From Chrysoperla carnea (Eukaryota; Arthropoda; Insecta; Neuroptera; Chrysopidae): a stretch of DNA of 64,000 nucleotides. The notes beneath the pieces were generated by a model. It saw only the letters and a program-made list of their open reading frames with translations. It searched no databases and was not told the origin of the DNA. The stretch spans positions 104,526,368 to 104,590,367 of the forward strand of contig NC_058337.1 in assembly GCF_905475395.1 (NCBI RefSeq), read 5' to 3'. Positions 13,701 through 23,540 of the stretch are shown here, in pieces. The position numbers and the translations under genes were made by a program. Within the stretch, counting starts at the first letter, position 1; every line of letters begins with the position of its first letter.

Positions 13701-14982
13701 TTCGAAAATTTTTATTAATTTCTGTAAAGCTTTTGAATAGACTGTTATTTAAAGAAAAGAAAAGACACGGAGATTTTCTCCTTCGATCAAAATCAGACTT
13801 TTTTCATTTAATTTTCGTAAAAGGTACAGTGTCGTGCAAAGTTATTAAAATTTTCTCCTGTTAATTGCTTCGATGATATTCTTGTACAGCATGTATAAGA
13901 ATTACGAAGAAGGTATGTCTTCTACAGTTCATAGTTACCAGCGATTGGTAACCAGTTGAAGGAGCATTTCCACGATGCTACTGTGAGGTTTGCGTTTTAT
14001 TATAAACTTTCGTCTCTAATGTCAATTTTCTCTCTTTTACTTGCGACTTCAGTTTAATAGTGGCGTTTAAACTCCGTTCCTCAAACATAAACGTCTTTAA
14101 TAGAGATCACCCACATTATTATTTTTAAACTTTATTTATTTAAACTACCAAGTTCTTACCCAAGCGACGATACAGTGATCAATTTACCGCTCCAATAATT
14201 TTAATTGATCAGACTGCCGCTGCCCTGACTCGAATCCGCAATATCCTGTCTAATTAGTCAAACGATTAAAGGTAATTACCCCTTTCATCGCTCAGCCAAA
14301 TAGCGGGTTACGCGACTTCAGTTACACTTTGCTTGGATAAATACTTTTACACCAAATAAACGATATTTTTATTTGTTTTATTTTATAGATATTTGCTGGT
14401 ACGGTCCATTCTGCAGGTGCATTAATTGCAATTGATAGTACATTTTTATCAGCAGTAATATACTTGGCAATAACCATATATTCACCAATAATGGGTGCAT
14501 GCAGTTTTATCGGCGCATTCATTGGTACAATTACATCATTACTATTATTAAACGTGTCAATTGATGAATGTGCTATCGGATTATGGGGCTATAATAGCCT
14601 ATTAATAAGTGCAGCCTTGTGTGGTATGACATGGATTATTAAATTACAAACGATACTTGCATGTATATTTTGTATATGGTTTAGTGTTTTAATTCAATAT
14701 GGATTAAATTTTATTTTTAATTCCACCACATTATTACAATATAATTTAGCATTTAATATTGGTGTGATGAGTTTTCTATGTATGACACAAATGTTAGGAA
14801 ATAGTTTTCCCCAACCAGCAGAACATTCATTTCCAGAAAAACATCGATATGATTATGTGAATAATGTTCAACGGCAATTGGTACATGATAGAGACGATGA
14901 TGAATTTTATGTGAAACGTGTTAGTATTGTTAAATTTGGTACTGATGATAGTCATTTGGTTGTTGGAAGTGCTGGTACTTAA
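4760..14982 (+). CDS. Urea transporter (UT / SLC14-like), seven exons
   Basis: Predicted polytopic membrane channel for passive urea movement. Exons: 4760-4774 (tentative, MPLKK), 4849-4974, 6672-6791, 8846-8997, 9628-9799, 12494-13147 and 14389-14982. All junctions are GT-AG and the frame stays open for about 610 codons. Family matches: LLRGFGQ-VIFSNNPVSG (first-half pore motif), AGVNTYNPILLG (compare A-GxxGYNGVLVG), LSKWNVPSLTLPF (compare FSKWDLPVFTLPF), and GLWGYNSLLISAALCGM in the second half. Usual single-core UTs have about 330-400 residues. The excess is exon 6, a Ser/Thr/Asn-rich loop between the halves. The C-terminal tail after about VQRQLVHDRDDDE is charged and probably cytosolic. 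The first 15-nt exon with a 74-nt intron is plausible but unproven; upstream exons may be missing. Family assignment is firm; substrate is inferred. Confidence 0.88.
4849..4974 (+). CDS. UT exon 2 (N-terminal start of first transporter half)
   Basis: Begins after a TTTGTAG acceptor and ends at CAG|GTATGT, 126 nt, phase 0 at both ends. It encodes 42 residues ending in a stretch like the ALRG-xxQ helix that leads into the urea-pore motif in vertebrate UTs. The exon begins ESKWQPFMGD, so an ATG must lie upstream. The nearest in-frame candidate is the ATG at 4760, joined through a 74-nt intron. Confidence 0.85.
5250..5676. repeat. Diverged foldback element in UT intron 2
   Basis: Two arms of about 180-200 bp face each other. 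The left arm runs from ATTACTTCCTTGTACGACG through AGTGACCCGGAGAAAAATTT (about 5400). The right arm reads the reverse complement of the same blocks, from about 5485 to 5676. Identity is moderate with several indels, so the element is old. No protein is encoded. MITE-like by structure. Confidence 0.7.
6672..6791 (+). CDS. UT exon 3 carrying the NNPxSG pore motif
   Basis: A 120-nt exon between TTTAG| and GTG|GTAAGT, phase 0. It encodes VIFSNNPVSGFLFLF followed by a second hydrophobic segment. N-N-P-x-S-G is the hallmark of the first half of UT proteins, where it lines the urea path (family knowledge). Confidence 0.88.
6919..7628. repeat. MITE-like element, copy 1 (TIR type AAGGTATTTCGATRCC)
   Basis: Its ends are inverted: AAAGTATTTCGATGCC on the left, and the complement of GGTATCGAAATGC on the right. 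A second copy at 59992-60585 has the same ends and shared internal blocks (GATTAATTGATAA, CTGTTTTTAATAATTATT) in the opposite orientation. It lies in UT intron 3 and contains the 49-bp tandem repeat listed separately. Its class is inferred only from structure. Confidence 0.65.
7467..7590 (+). repeat. 49-bp tandem repeat, about 2.5 units
   Basis: Units start at 7467, 7516 and 7565, exactly 49 bases apart. Each begins TACAGAAGACGTATTAAATA, followed by CGGTTTAAAT. The third unit breaks off after about 25 bases. The near identity of the units points to recent expansion. Confidence 0.9.
7637..8146. mobile_element. MITE with TTAA-flanked inverted ends
   Basis: The left end reads CTTAAGGATGTTCCAGCATG. 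The right end reads, in reverse complement, CTTAAGGTAGTACCAGCATG, which is 17 of 20 identical. Further inwards, both arms share a TTTTTCGACAGA block and a TTTTGACCGTTTA block. The TTAA at each border fits a piggyBac-type target duplication (family knowledge), though the TTAA could also be part of the TIR. There is no coding capacity, and it sits in UT intron 3. Confidence 0.7.
8846..8997 (+). CDS. UT exon 4
   Basis: A 152-nt exon between CTAG| and TTTG|GTAAAT, ending in phase 2. It encodes GHKPSDVSAGVNTYNPILLG followed by transmembrane residues, and aligns with the conserved A-A-G-x-x-G-Y-N-G-V-L-V-G segment of UTs. The upstream intron of about 2.05 kb holds two transposon-like repeats (6919-7628 and 7637-8146). 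Confidence 0.88.
9628..9799 (+). CDS. UT exon 5 (end of first half)
   Basis: A 172-nt exon between a TTTCAG acceptor and CAG|GTAACT. One base completes a Cys codon and the exon ends in phase 0. It contains LSKWNVPSLTLPF, matching the FSKWDLPVFTLPF signature, then runs into a loop with one N-Y-T sequon. A short (TA)n tract sits immediately before the acceptor. Confidence 0.88.
11890..12400 (+). repeat. Interspersed repeat shared with 49770-50100
   Basis: Blocks such as CTGGCTGACATGATT, TTGTAGTG-TTCT-AAACAAAAA and AAGATG-C-ATC recur in the same order near 49925-50040. The copies are diverged and the borders are approximate. It lies in UT intron 5, just upstream of exon 6. Confidence 0.45.
12494..13147 (+). 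CDS. UT exon 6: Ser/Thr/Asn-rich inter-domain loop
   Basis: A 654-nt exon (218 codons, phase 0 at both ends) between TTCTAG| and AAA|GTAAGT. The encoded segment has no hydrophobic helix and is dominated by Thr, Ser, Asn and Asp. I count about 16 N-x-S/T sequons, some overlapping, for example NNIT, NMS, NIT, NSS, NST, NLS and NDT. It falls where vertebrate UTs have their single-site glycosylated extracellular loop, so it is probably extracellular and densely glycosylated, like a mucin-type domain (inference). Because both ends are phase 0, skipping this exon would keep the frame and give a compact transporter. Trinucleotide-rich codon runs (ACA, AAT, ACC) suggest growth by repeat expansion. 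Confidence 0.8.
14389..14982 (+). CDS. UT exon 7 (second transporter half and C-terminus)
   Basis: A 594-nt terminal exon after TTATAG|, with a TAA stop at 14980-14982. It encodes IFAGTVHSAGALIAIDSTF, several transmembrane segments, GLWGYNSLLISAALCGM, and a charged tail. The GLWGYNS block matches the second-half GLWGFNS signature of UTs. The N-P-W-T-G motif expected just before the SSP-like segment is replaced (D-S-T-F-L-S here). A polyadenylation signal lies about 180 nt after the stop. Confidence 0.88.
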   Translation: MFAGTVHSAGALIAIDSTFLSAVIYLAITIYSPIMGACSFIGAFIGTITSLLLLNVSIDECAIGLWGYNSLLISAALCGMTWIIKLQTILACIFCIWFSVLIQYGLNFIFNSTTLLQYNLAFNIGVMSFLCMTQMLGNSFPQPAEHSFPEKHRYDYVNNVQRQLVHDRDDDEFYVKRVSIVKFGTDDSHLVVGSAGT

Positions 14983-15159
14983 TAATGACTTTTTGGCTTA
15001 GATTTTGTATACAACGGAAAATTTTTAATTATCACTTTAAAAAGTTTTTATTATCATATTTTGTGTTACAAACATTATAACGTCGAATATGTTTAGATAT
15101 CTAAAACAAAAATATAGTCATAATCAAAGTTTTGTATCAATAAGGACGATTGTACTTTA

Positions 15160-15165
15160 AATAAA
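15160..15165 (+). terminator. Poly(A) signal AATAAA of the UT gene
   Basis: A canonical AATAAA lies about 178 nt after the UT stop codon, in AT-rich 3' sequence. Use of this site is inferred. Confidence 0.45.
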
Positions 15166-15281
15166 AATGTGAAATTTAAAGACATTAATGCATAAATAAC
15201 TTCAATTTGTTTTGAGCAAAAGAGCATTTTGCACGTTACTTTTACTTATACTTATGGAACATAATAATATATCCCTTGCTT

Positions 15282-15740
15282 ATATATTTAAATGTGAAAG
15301 TAAGGTTGTTTTATTGCTTGTTTGTGACGCTTTCACGTTAAAACTACTGAATGGATTTGATTGAAACTCTTCAATAATATAGCTCATACATCAGACTAAC
15401 ACATGAACTATAATTTAGAAAGATATATTTAAAAAAGATTGACTAGTTAATTAAATTTAGTCGGACATTTCACTGCGCAAATCCTGGGCCTTATTTCGAA
15501 CCATAAATTAAATATTTCTGTAAAAATGATAAACGTAAAAAAGTTAAAATTTTTCTTCTATACTAAATCTGTTTTTATATACACTATGAATTATGACTAT
15601 TTTACATTTAAAATAAATTGAAAACTGTACATTTTATTTAACTTGTGTAACATTTCGAGTGTCATAGAAGATCGATGAGTGAGAGCAAGGGAGGTAAAGG
15701 CTATTAAACGCCTTCGTTACAATGTTTGAACTGTAACAAA
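15282..15740 (+). repeat. Interspersed repeat shared with 48530-49075
   Basis: Both copies contain, in order, TTTGT-ACGCTTTCACG, a CATACATCAGA-TAACACATGA block, CTATAATTTA, TTTCTGTAAAAATGATAAACG, and GTGAGAGCAAG-GAGGTAAAGG. The CGCTTTCACG/ACTACTGAA start resembles repeats widespread in insect genomes. The class is not determined. Confidence 0.65.
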
Positions 15741-16590
15741 GATGGACTCCTGTTATAAACGTTAAAAGCATAAATTTGCAAAGTTTTTCTCTGTAAATGT
15801 AAGAAGATTACCATACTTTGTCATTAGGTATAATAATAAAACTATGTACACATAACTATTAAGAATTAGTAGTTCGATAATATGCAAAATTATACTGCAA
15901 AAAAAATTGTACTGTGTATTTTTTCTGTAGGTATACCTTAACAAAAAATTCCTTGCTTATTCTAAGAAATTTTTTTGATTTTGTATGAAAAGTTAAGCAA
16001 TAATTCTGTAAGATGTAAATTTTGTGTTTTATAATTTTGAAAATTCATTGTTTTTTAAATTAGTATAAGTTAAAGATTAAAAAATAAATGAGCTTGTTGA
16101 TTAGTATTAAAGTTTCTTGTTTCATTTGTTATTTATATGTTTTTATATGTTTATAACAGTAATGCAAACGAAAAAGCATTTTACCAAATTTAGACCTGAT
16201 GCATACTTTCCCAAATATTGTAGTTTGAAAAATCAATAAATCCATCCAATTACAGAGCAATTAGAGTTAGCAGTTTTTTATGTCAAATTATCATGGACAC
16301 CTCATTTGTACACCTCTAACGTCCATAAAACATGAAAAAAGCAAAATCTCATTCCAATAAAAAGTATCGTATAATAAGAAGCCCTATACTCACGCCAGTT
16401 TATCTGCCCGTCTATCTTTGAACACGATAACTCAAAAACAGCAGCATAGACCAAATAGATCTTCAGTCTGTCTGACTCATTTTGTAAATCGTTACAGACA
16501 AAAGTTTAAGTATAAAAAATGTTTCTTTAAAAAAAATTAAGATCTTTTGTTTGAAACATGTTTTGTAAACACCACTGTTTACTCGTGAGA

Positions 16591-16680
16591 GTGCAAATTG
16601 GGTTAGGAACATTATATAGTATATATGCAGATATGAGGTGCAAATTAGGTTAGAAACATTATATAATATGTATACAGGTA
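16591..16680 (+). repeat. 47-bp tandem duplication
   Basis: GTGCAAATT-GGTTAG-AACATTATATA starts at 16591 and again at 16638, a spacing of 47 bases. The AAACA-CACTGTTTACTCGTGAG stretch just before it is the reverse complement of part of the repeat at 27452-27500. Confidence 0.75.
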
Positions 16681-18129
16681 TGTGTTTGTCTGTTTATAGT
16701 ATATACTATATTCACTGAGGTTCGAGAAGAAAGATACTCTTATAAATTTGTGTGTAAGAGTGGTTATCTTTCTTTACTTACATGACTAGCATGACTAACA
16801 TTATTGGAAATTAGTTTATACCTATTACAAGATGCAAATAATGAATATTTTGAAAGTTTTGTATTTCTTTGTGAAACACCCGTATTTGAAAATGCTTTTT
16901 GAAAATATATTTATTTCTACACAATGTAGAAGTTTAAATAATGAATATTTTATGAGAAGGAAATGACTTTTTGGTATTCTCACGAGAATTTTATATAACC
17001 TACACATAACTATTGACATTCATATTATAGTTTGTTATAACATTTAAGTATATGTTATAGACCATCGACCTATCCCATTGGACATGCCATAGCATGAACG
17101 AATACATATTAGTGATTCAGGCGATAATATTCTTTGGTATAAGTAAAATTCAGGCAAAAAATTTAGAATAAAGTACCTTTCTAAGATACGATTATTCTTA
17201 ACATCTACTCAAAATTTTATTTTATTCTGTAAAAAAATGGATTTACGGATATTCTACCGTATGTGTTACTGTTACAAAAACTGTATTTTATTCGACTATA
17301 CAGAATAGTCTATAAGTAAATCGAGAGGTCCAATTTATATACATCGATTATAAAATATATCTAGATACATATTGTACCCATGTTTAAAATATATGCTAAT
17401 TTACATATTTTCCACCTTAAAGTTATAAATATGCTTATGATAATAGGTATTAAAAACTTTTTTGTATCTTTAATATGGTAACTTTTGTACTAAAAATAGT
17501 AAAAATCAGACATCACGATAAAATATTTAACAAGAATTTATTATATTCACGCATATAAAGCCTTATTTTTTAAGCCTTTTTGTGGGTGTATATAATTAAA
17601 TTGATATTATACCCACAAAAGATATTATCTATCCTCTCTTTAATGTTTTTTTTTTTTTTCGATACTAAATTGTACAATGATTTATTAACAGCAAAATTAT
17701 GAGCTTGTATAAACATGAAATTTGTTTTTTTACCCATTCCATATTGAAATATAGTTTTATGTTGTGTTATGACTCCTCCTTAAAAAACGCCTCAGACTAG
17801 TTATGGTGAAAAACCCTATATACTGTGTAAAGACTAATGAAAATTTTCTTAAGTTTAATTTGAAAAATTTAAATTCATTAATAACTAAATATTTATCTGT
17901 AAATAAATTTCCGGAAACGATATTGCTTCTTTCATACATTATCATGCAAGAAAGCGGCTTTTGACAATTTACGATACTGAAAAAATCCGTTGAAAATAAA
18001 TCCAGAACTAAATAGATATAAAAATCTCAGCCATAAAAAATCAAACTGTAATAAGTGAGATTGACATAGCTCGTAAGCCAGATATAGCTTGCTTAAAAAA
18101 ATTAAAAACAATAAATTAGACAAATAATA

Positions 18130-18135
18130 TTTATT
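18130..18135 (-). terminator. Poly(A) signal of P450 copy A
   Basis: AATAAA on the minus strand, about 22 nt after the stop codon of copy A. The same signal is kept at the equivalent place in copy B (23536-23541). Confidence 0.5.
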
Positions 18136-18156
18136 GTTTGTATACATTTCATGACT

Positions 18157-19879
18157 TCATTTTTGACGTGGTGTAATACGAACTGGAGCTCCATCTATGA
18201 TTCCAAGTGTCATTTCAAGTTCAATTCTTATTTCATTCAAATCTTTTATACTGGTGTGAAATTCATATCGGCTCAATAATTTGGCTAATGTTAATTTCAT
18301 AAAAATCCATGCATATCGATAACCTAGGTAACAAAAGAAAACTAATTATAGATTGAAGAAAATTATTACATTAAGATTTATTGGGACTGACAATTCACAT
18401 AGTCAGATCCGAGACTAAAATTTTGTAGGTCCTTATGAATTTAAAAGAAAGTTCAAACATGGATAAGAGAATAAAGCCCTCGTTAAGCAATCAATAAGGC
18501 AGTCTTAAGCAAGCGTAAATCATAAAAAAGTAGCAGTGGCTTATGGAACAGCATTAAAAGAGAGGGCTAATTGTTTACTTGATATTTCATTTACAGATTT
18601 GAGCAATAGATATTGTTTCAATGACTATGGTTTCAATTAATACCCATCTTATTTTAACGTCTGCTGAACACTAGTTTAAGCCGGTTATTGTATTTCCATT
18701 TGAAGCCAATGATTGTCGCAAGGCGGAATGATTTTCCCATATGCTAAAACTGGATATCAAAAAAACTGAACGTCTTAACATTTAATAAATCCTCTTGTAA
18801 CAAGAAGTCAAAATCAAAGTTTATCGCGCCATAAATTATTTTCTTTCGTATATTTGTATTCATAATTCATACCAAGACATTGTCTAGAACCTGCACTAAA
18901 CGGTATAAACGCATATGGATGTTGTTTTTCTGCATTTTCTGATAAAAAACGCTCCGGATCAAATTTTAATGGATTTTTCCAATATTTTTCGTTTCGATGC
19001 AAGCAATATATTGGAATAGCAACATTCGCTCCTTTTGGAATTGTATAATTTTCTGAAAAAAAAGATATTACTGATTTTATGGACAAGATTTTGTAACTAT
19101 TACCAATATGAATATCTTCTGTTAATTCTCTAGCAATTATTGATACGGCAGGAAATAATCTCATTATTTCTTTGATAACCATTTCCATGTATTTTAATTC
19201 TGATAAATCATCAAAATCGAGTTCCTCTCGATTCGATTCCTTAATTACTTGAAACAATTCGTCACACACTCGTTTCTGTACATCTTTATATAAAGCCAAA
19301 ATTACAACGGTCATACTCAAGGTTTTTGCGAGTGAGTCAAAAGCCTAAGAATAAAAATATCGTGGATATAGATTTCGATCTAACAGTGTAGCCTATATTT
19401 TATAAGAAAGAACTGCCATTGTAATGTTAAAACGTATATTTTTGAAACTTATAGAAACATTAAACTTACTGCAACTGCCATAAAATTTACTTCGTCTGCA
19501 AGTTCTTCCTCCGTAAATTCTGGATTTTGTTTTGAAAAATCAATCAAATATTCCAATAATGGTTTTTTAAATTCATTTCTGATAACAGATTTGGAATCAA
19601 GTACGTTTTTATGATTTGTATTTTCAGCTTCTTTGCGTTTTTCGGAAATAATCTTAAAAATAAAAACGTATGCGGCGAACATTAAGCGGCGTATGAAAAT
19701 GCAGTAGGGTCTCGATAATCGCAAATCAGTGAAACCAGGGGTATCCCGATTGCTGGGTTTGTTCTGGTTCTGTTCTGGGGGATTATAAATTAAGCATTGC
19801 AAAAAAGGCATACATTTCTTAGAGACTGTATATACAGTAATCATCACGTACACGTGATACTTTCATGTTTCTAGAATCT

Positions 19880-19959
<80 letters not shown>

Positions 19960-21519
19960 ATTGATCATTGTTGATTGGTTCAAAGGGATTGTTGTACTGT
20001 CATGTGAATACTTACTTTTGTGGTTACCGATCGCGATCGTATAATATCCTTACATTTTATTGTTTCTTTATAGTCTTGGGTAAAGCGGTAACATATGTCA
20101 GGATATTTTAATGGATTGAATGCTCTAGCCATCATCACGTGCATACCACTAAAATATAAAATTTAATTAATTGTACTGTTGAAGTTTGGAAAACTTTGAC
20201 TTTTTACATAAAGATTATGTCGAAGTGTGACAAAATTGTTTACCTTCGCATAGCTTCAAAATAATGCGCTTTTGCGCTGAACTTTTATCATGCGCTGAAC
20301 GCAACTAAGGGATAATAACACCTTATGTTCCACCAAGTCAATGTTTATAGCTAACTTGTTCGTATGAAAATGGAAAATTACAAAAAATTTGGATTTACAC
20401 CGCTCAAAAATACTAACAAGCTGAAATTTGTGAGAACATATGTTGAATGAAAAATAGAGGAAGGACTTACAAGGTATTACTACTCCTTAAACTTAACAAC
20501 CCAAATCATTTACCGCAAACAGAATCTAGTGTAGTCTTCGAAAAAAATACATAAATATCAAAAAAAGTTTCTTTATTTAGTTCCTTATCCAAGATATCAG
20601 TTAATATATTGATTTGATCCACAAATAATTTAAAATACGATTTTAAAATTGATAAAGAAAAACCTCTTGCAAGTATACTTCGATTACGTTTCGCATGTGA
20701 TGCTATAAAAAATTTTTAAATTCCAACCAATCAATTTTCTTTGTAAATGTTTGGTACAGGAGAAGAGTTTAAAGATTCATTTCTTGAGTGCAATTTAATA
20801 CACATAATAACAAAAGTAAACTTATCTCGACTTTAACGAAATATTAATTGATAAATTTAATTTCTTTAATATGAGTCTAATATAACTAAACGGTCTAATT
20901 ATTTAAAAATCGCTTATAAATCTTTAAACTTGTTTAATGAATAGACTACCTTAAGTTATGCTTTACCTTCTGATATGAGTATTGGATCACCAATGAAAGG
21001 TTTTCCTATTATTTTCATTATCCAAGCTTTTTCCAATGCATTATCATTGGTTAAAAGTTCATGGATAATTTTCGGTTCGATTGTTAGTATTAGTGGTACT
21101 GGACCTAACCACAATCGTGTTATAGGTGCATAGGTACTTGAAGTTTGGAAAATAGCTTTAGTTACGTCTAAAATTAAAACACCAAACGGTATCATATTAT
21201 ACAGAATTGAAAGTATTAAGAGCTTGAAGTGTTCGAATTTTTTAATAGAGTTTAACAGTATCGATACTTTTTGCGTAACAATTCAAACAACTTAAAAAAT
21301 GTATTGTTTTTTATTTGTTATTTACAAACCTTCATGTGTCCCTCTAAGTAGTGTAGCATTCCCAATAATTGGATAAGCTCGTGGTCCACGTATTTTTGTT
21401 ACATAATAACATATTCGAATATAGTTAAAGAAGTTAACATTATTTAAACAAATAATTAAAATGATTATTGCCAAAAGAATATAATTTGAAATAAAATTTG
21501 AAATTATCGATAAAAACAT
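18157..21519 (-). CDS. CYP4-clan cytochrome P450, copy A (possibly disrupted in exon 4)
   Basis: Membrane-anchored haem monooxygenase of the microsomal CYP4 type. Exons on the minus strand: 21519-21330, 21167-20967, 20702-20514, 20276-20244 (damaged), 20148-20016, 19652-19470, 19344-19104, 19052-18873 and 18323-18157. Visible parts: an N-terminal hydrophobic anchor, a Pro/Gly-rich hinge (RGPRAYPIIGN), ITRLWLGP, a K-helix KEIMRLFP (E-x-x-R), a PERF segment (FDPERF), the haem-ligand loop FIPFSAGSRQCLG, and the C-terminus APVRITPRQK. Exon 4 has lost 34 bp relative to copy B. With the same acceptor the frame shifts and soon reaches a stop. An AAAAG|CG acceptor 8 nt further on would restore the frame with 14 fewer residues, so a functional product is possible but uncertain. 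Confidence 0.8.
19883..19961. repeat. (TA)n microsatellite in P450 copy A intron
   Basis: About 39 TA units with one TTT interruption near 19946, located in the intron between exons 5 and 6 of copy A. The corresponding intron of copy B lacks it. Confidence 0.95.
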
Positions 21520-22269
21520 GGTGATTGTTTTGAAATTTATAACACTTGTTCAGACACATAAATGATTTTAACACAAATGTTTATTTTTATGAAATTTTAC
21601 AACTTAGATAAAAACGGAGATATGCACGAGAAATGCTGTAATTAAAATAATGGTAATGGAAGTAATAAAAAAATTAATTTAAAAAAAATCAAATCGAATG
21701 CGTTTAATATTTAAACTGAAATGAAAAATGCCAAGTCCAGTAGTTTAATATACATATAATGACTTTAACAGTCGGTATTATTGTGAAGATTTGAGTTGGT
21801 CTAGTAGATTTTAATGTGCTAAACAACTGGATTTTTTTCTTTTCATTTTATATTGATTGTAGTCGGGTTGATTGATTTTTTTAATTAATTTTTGGTAAGG
21901 ATTTAAAAAATTCAATGATACCCCAATTAATATCACTCGACGACTTTCATTTTCAAGCTATGCATGTATGTTTGGTTCGAAATGGCGACCTAGTAACCAA
22001 GCACGTTAGCTGATTTTAATGATTTTTACATTATTCAATTTGTCTATTTAATAGCTATTCAATGATATCCCACTTGACATAGTTCATCGACTTTCATTGT
22101 TTACTTTTTCACAATATGTCGTCTGGTGGTCGCCATATTGAATTTTCATAACTTCCTTGTTTTCAGAGACCAACGCAAGATTCGGACAAATCGATTGGGG
22201 TAAAAATCATCTAAATCGGTTCACGCGTTTGGCCTCTAGTGTTCCAAACACACATACAATATACATACA

Positions 22270-23135
22270 TATATACAACGTGTTCTGTTATTAACTGCAG
22301 AAACCTAACTTTTCAAAATAAGCTCATCAAGAACAACAAAAAAACTCTTTTCCAAATTTCGATCAGAGCCTTAATTTGGGAGCTACAGGTATGACAAAAA
22401 TTGATAAATTTGATTATTCATTGGCTGGCATTCAACAATCAGTAGCCAATGATAATCAGAAGATATTAGTAAATTTTTTTTAAATAATATTCAACTGAGG
22501 TAGGGATTTTTAGAAATTAAAACATGATTTGATTCGATTATATTATTTTGCACAAACATTAAATTATTGTACTTAAACAAACAAACTATGTGTCAATGGG
22601 TGTGGTTTGCTTGCTTAGGTCCAATGATAAGTTGTTTACTTATAATTATTATTATTTTCTCAGAATAATAGAATAAAAATATTTAAGTTATAAAAAGTGG
22701 GACAATTTAATATTTTTATACATTTTTTGTTTTTTAATATTCTGAGAAAAAAATAATACTTATAAGTAAACAATTTATCATTGGACCTAAGCAAGCAAAC
22801 CACACCCATTGACACATAGTTTGTTTGTTTAAGTACAATAATTTAATGTTTGTGCAAAATAATATAATCGAATCAAATCATGTTTTAATTTCTAAAAATC
22901 CCTACCTCAGTTGAATATTATTTAAAAAAAATTTACTAATATCTTCTGATTATCATTGGCTACTGATTGTTGAATGCCAGCCAATGAATAATCAAATTTA
23001 TCAATTTTTGTCATACCTGTAGCTCCCAAATTAAGGCTCTGATCGAAATTTGGAAAAGAGTTTTTTTGTTGTTCTTGATGAGCTTATTTTGAAAAGTTAG
23101 GTTTCTGCAGTTAATAACAGAACACGTTGTATATA
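22270..23135. repeat. Large near-perfect foldback (398-bp arms, 70-bp loop)
   Basis: The left arm (22270-22667) and right arm (22738-23135) are reverse complements of equal length. Only scattered mismatches are visible, for example GATAAGTTG against GATAAATTG and a few changes near the loop. The outer ends read TATATACAACGTGTTCTGTT. The loop is AT-rich and unrelated. There is no ORF of note. A diverged arm fragment lies at 371-480, so this belongs to a dispersed family. Either transcript strand would form a dsRNA of about 400 bp. It lies between the two P450 copies. Confidence 0.92.
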
Positions 23136-23428
23136 GACTGAAAAACACATTACCACTCCTTTACGTCGCGCAGTCGGGTAAAATAAGCTTATGTTGCTTA
23201 TTAAAACCTTTTTATAAATTTTTAATATGGTAAGCTTTGAAGAAAAAAAAACTGCTTTTGATAATTTACAAAACTGTAGACCCCTGAAAAAGTCCGATAA
23301 AAATAACATCCAGAACTAAATAGGCATGAAAATAATTGATTGTTTTCAGGAACTTTTTCCTACGGACTTTTTTTTTAGACAACAGATATAGCTACATTGA
23401 AAAAAATTAAAAACAATAAACTAGACAA

Positions 23429-23540
23429 ATACTATTTATTTTTATTTTTTTTTTTTTTATTTTATTTAAGGTCGCTTTTAACGTCTAGGTCATTAGCGAC
23501 CGCAGAGACTTATACAATAATTATTTACAATACTATTTAT
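23429..23540 (-). mobile_element. Short retro-insertion with target-site duplication in the 3' end of P450 copy B
   Basis: An 88-bp insert (23441-23528) is flanked on both sides by AATACTATTTAT. Copy A has only one such site (AATAATATTTAT). On the minus strand the insert reads through AGTCTCTGCGGTCGCTAATG and a GCGACC block into an A-rich tail. A tail plus target-site duplication indicates target-primed reverse transcription of a LINE 3' end or a SINE (inference from established mechanism). It landed at the poly(A) signal and so duplicated it. Confidence 0.8.

Larger units (their letters stand above)
15000..18129. other. Intergenic region between UT and P450 copy A
   Basis: No gene is supported. 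It contains one copy of a repeat shared with 48.5-49.1 kb (about 15282-15740), a diverged piece of the CACGATAACTCAAAAAC repeat family near 16380-16750, and a 47-bp tandem duplication. From about 17930 the sequence begins to match the region flanking P450 copy B at about 23190, marking the edge of the segmental duplication. Confidence 0.5.

Noticed and set aside
19653-19853. N-terminal extension of the P450 copy A exon-5 ORF (starting MYVMITVY)
   Set aside because: The residues upstream of IISEKRK lie in the intron. A TTTTTAAG acceptor precedes IISEK in A and a TTTTTTAG acceptor in B, and copy B has no similar extension.
22270-23135. Foldback considered as two P450-derived exons or as an LTR element
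   Set aside because: The arms are inverted, not direct, repeats and contain no P450-like frame, primer-binding site or polypurine tract.
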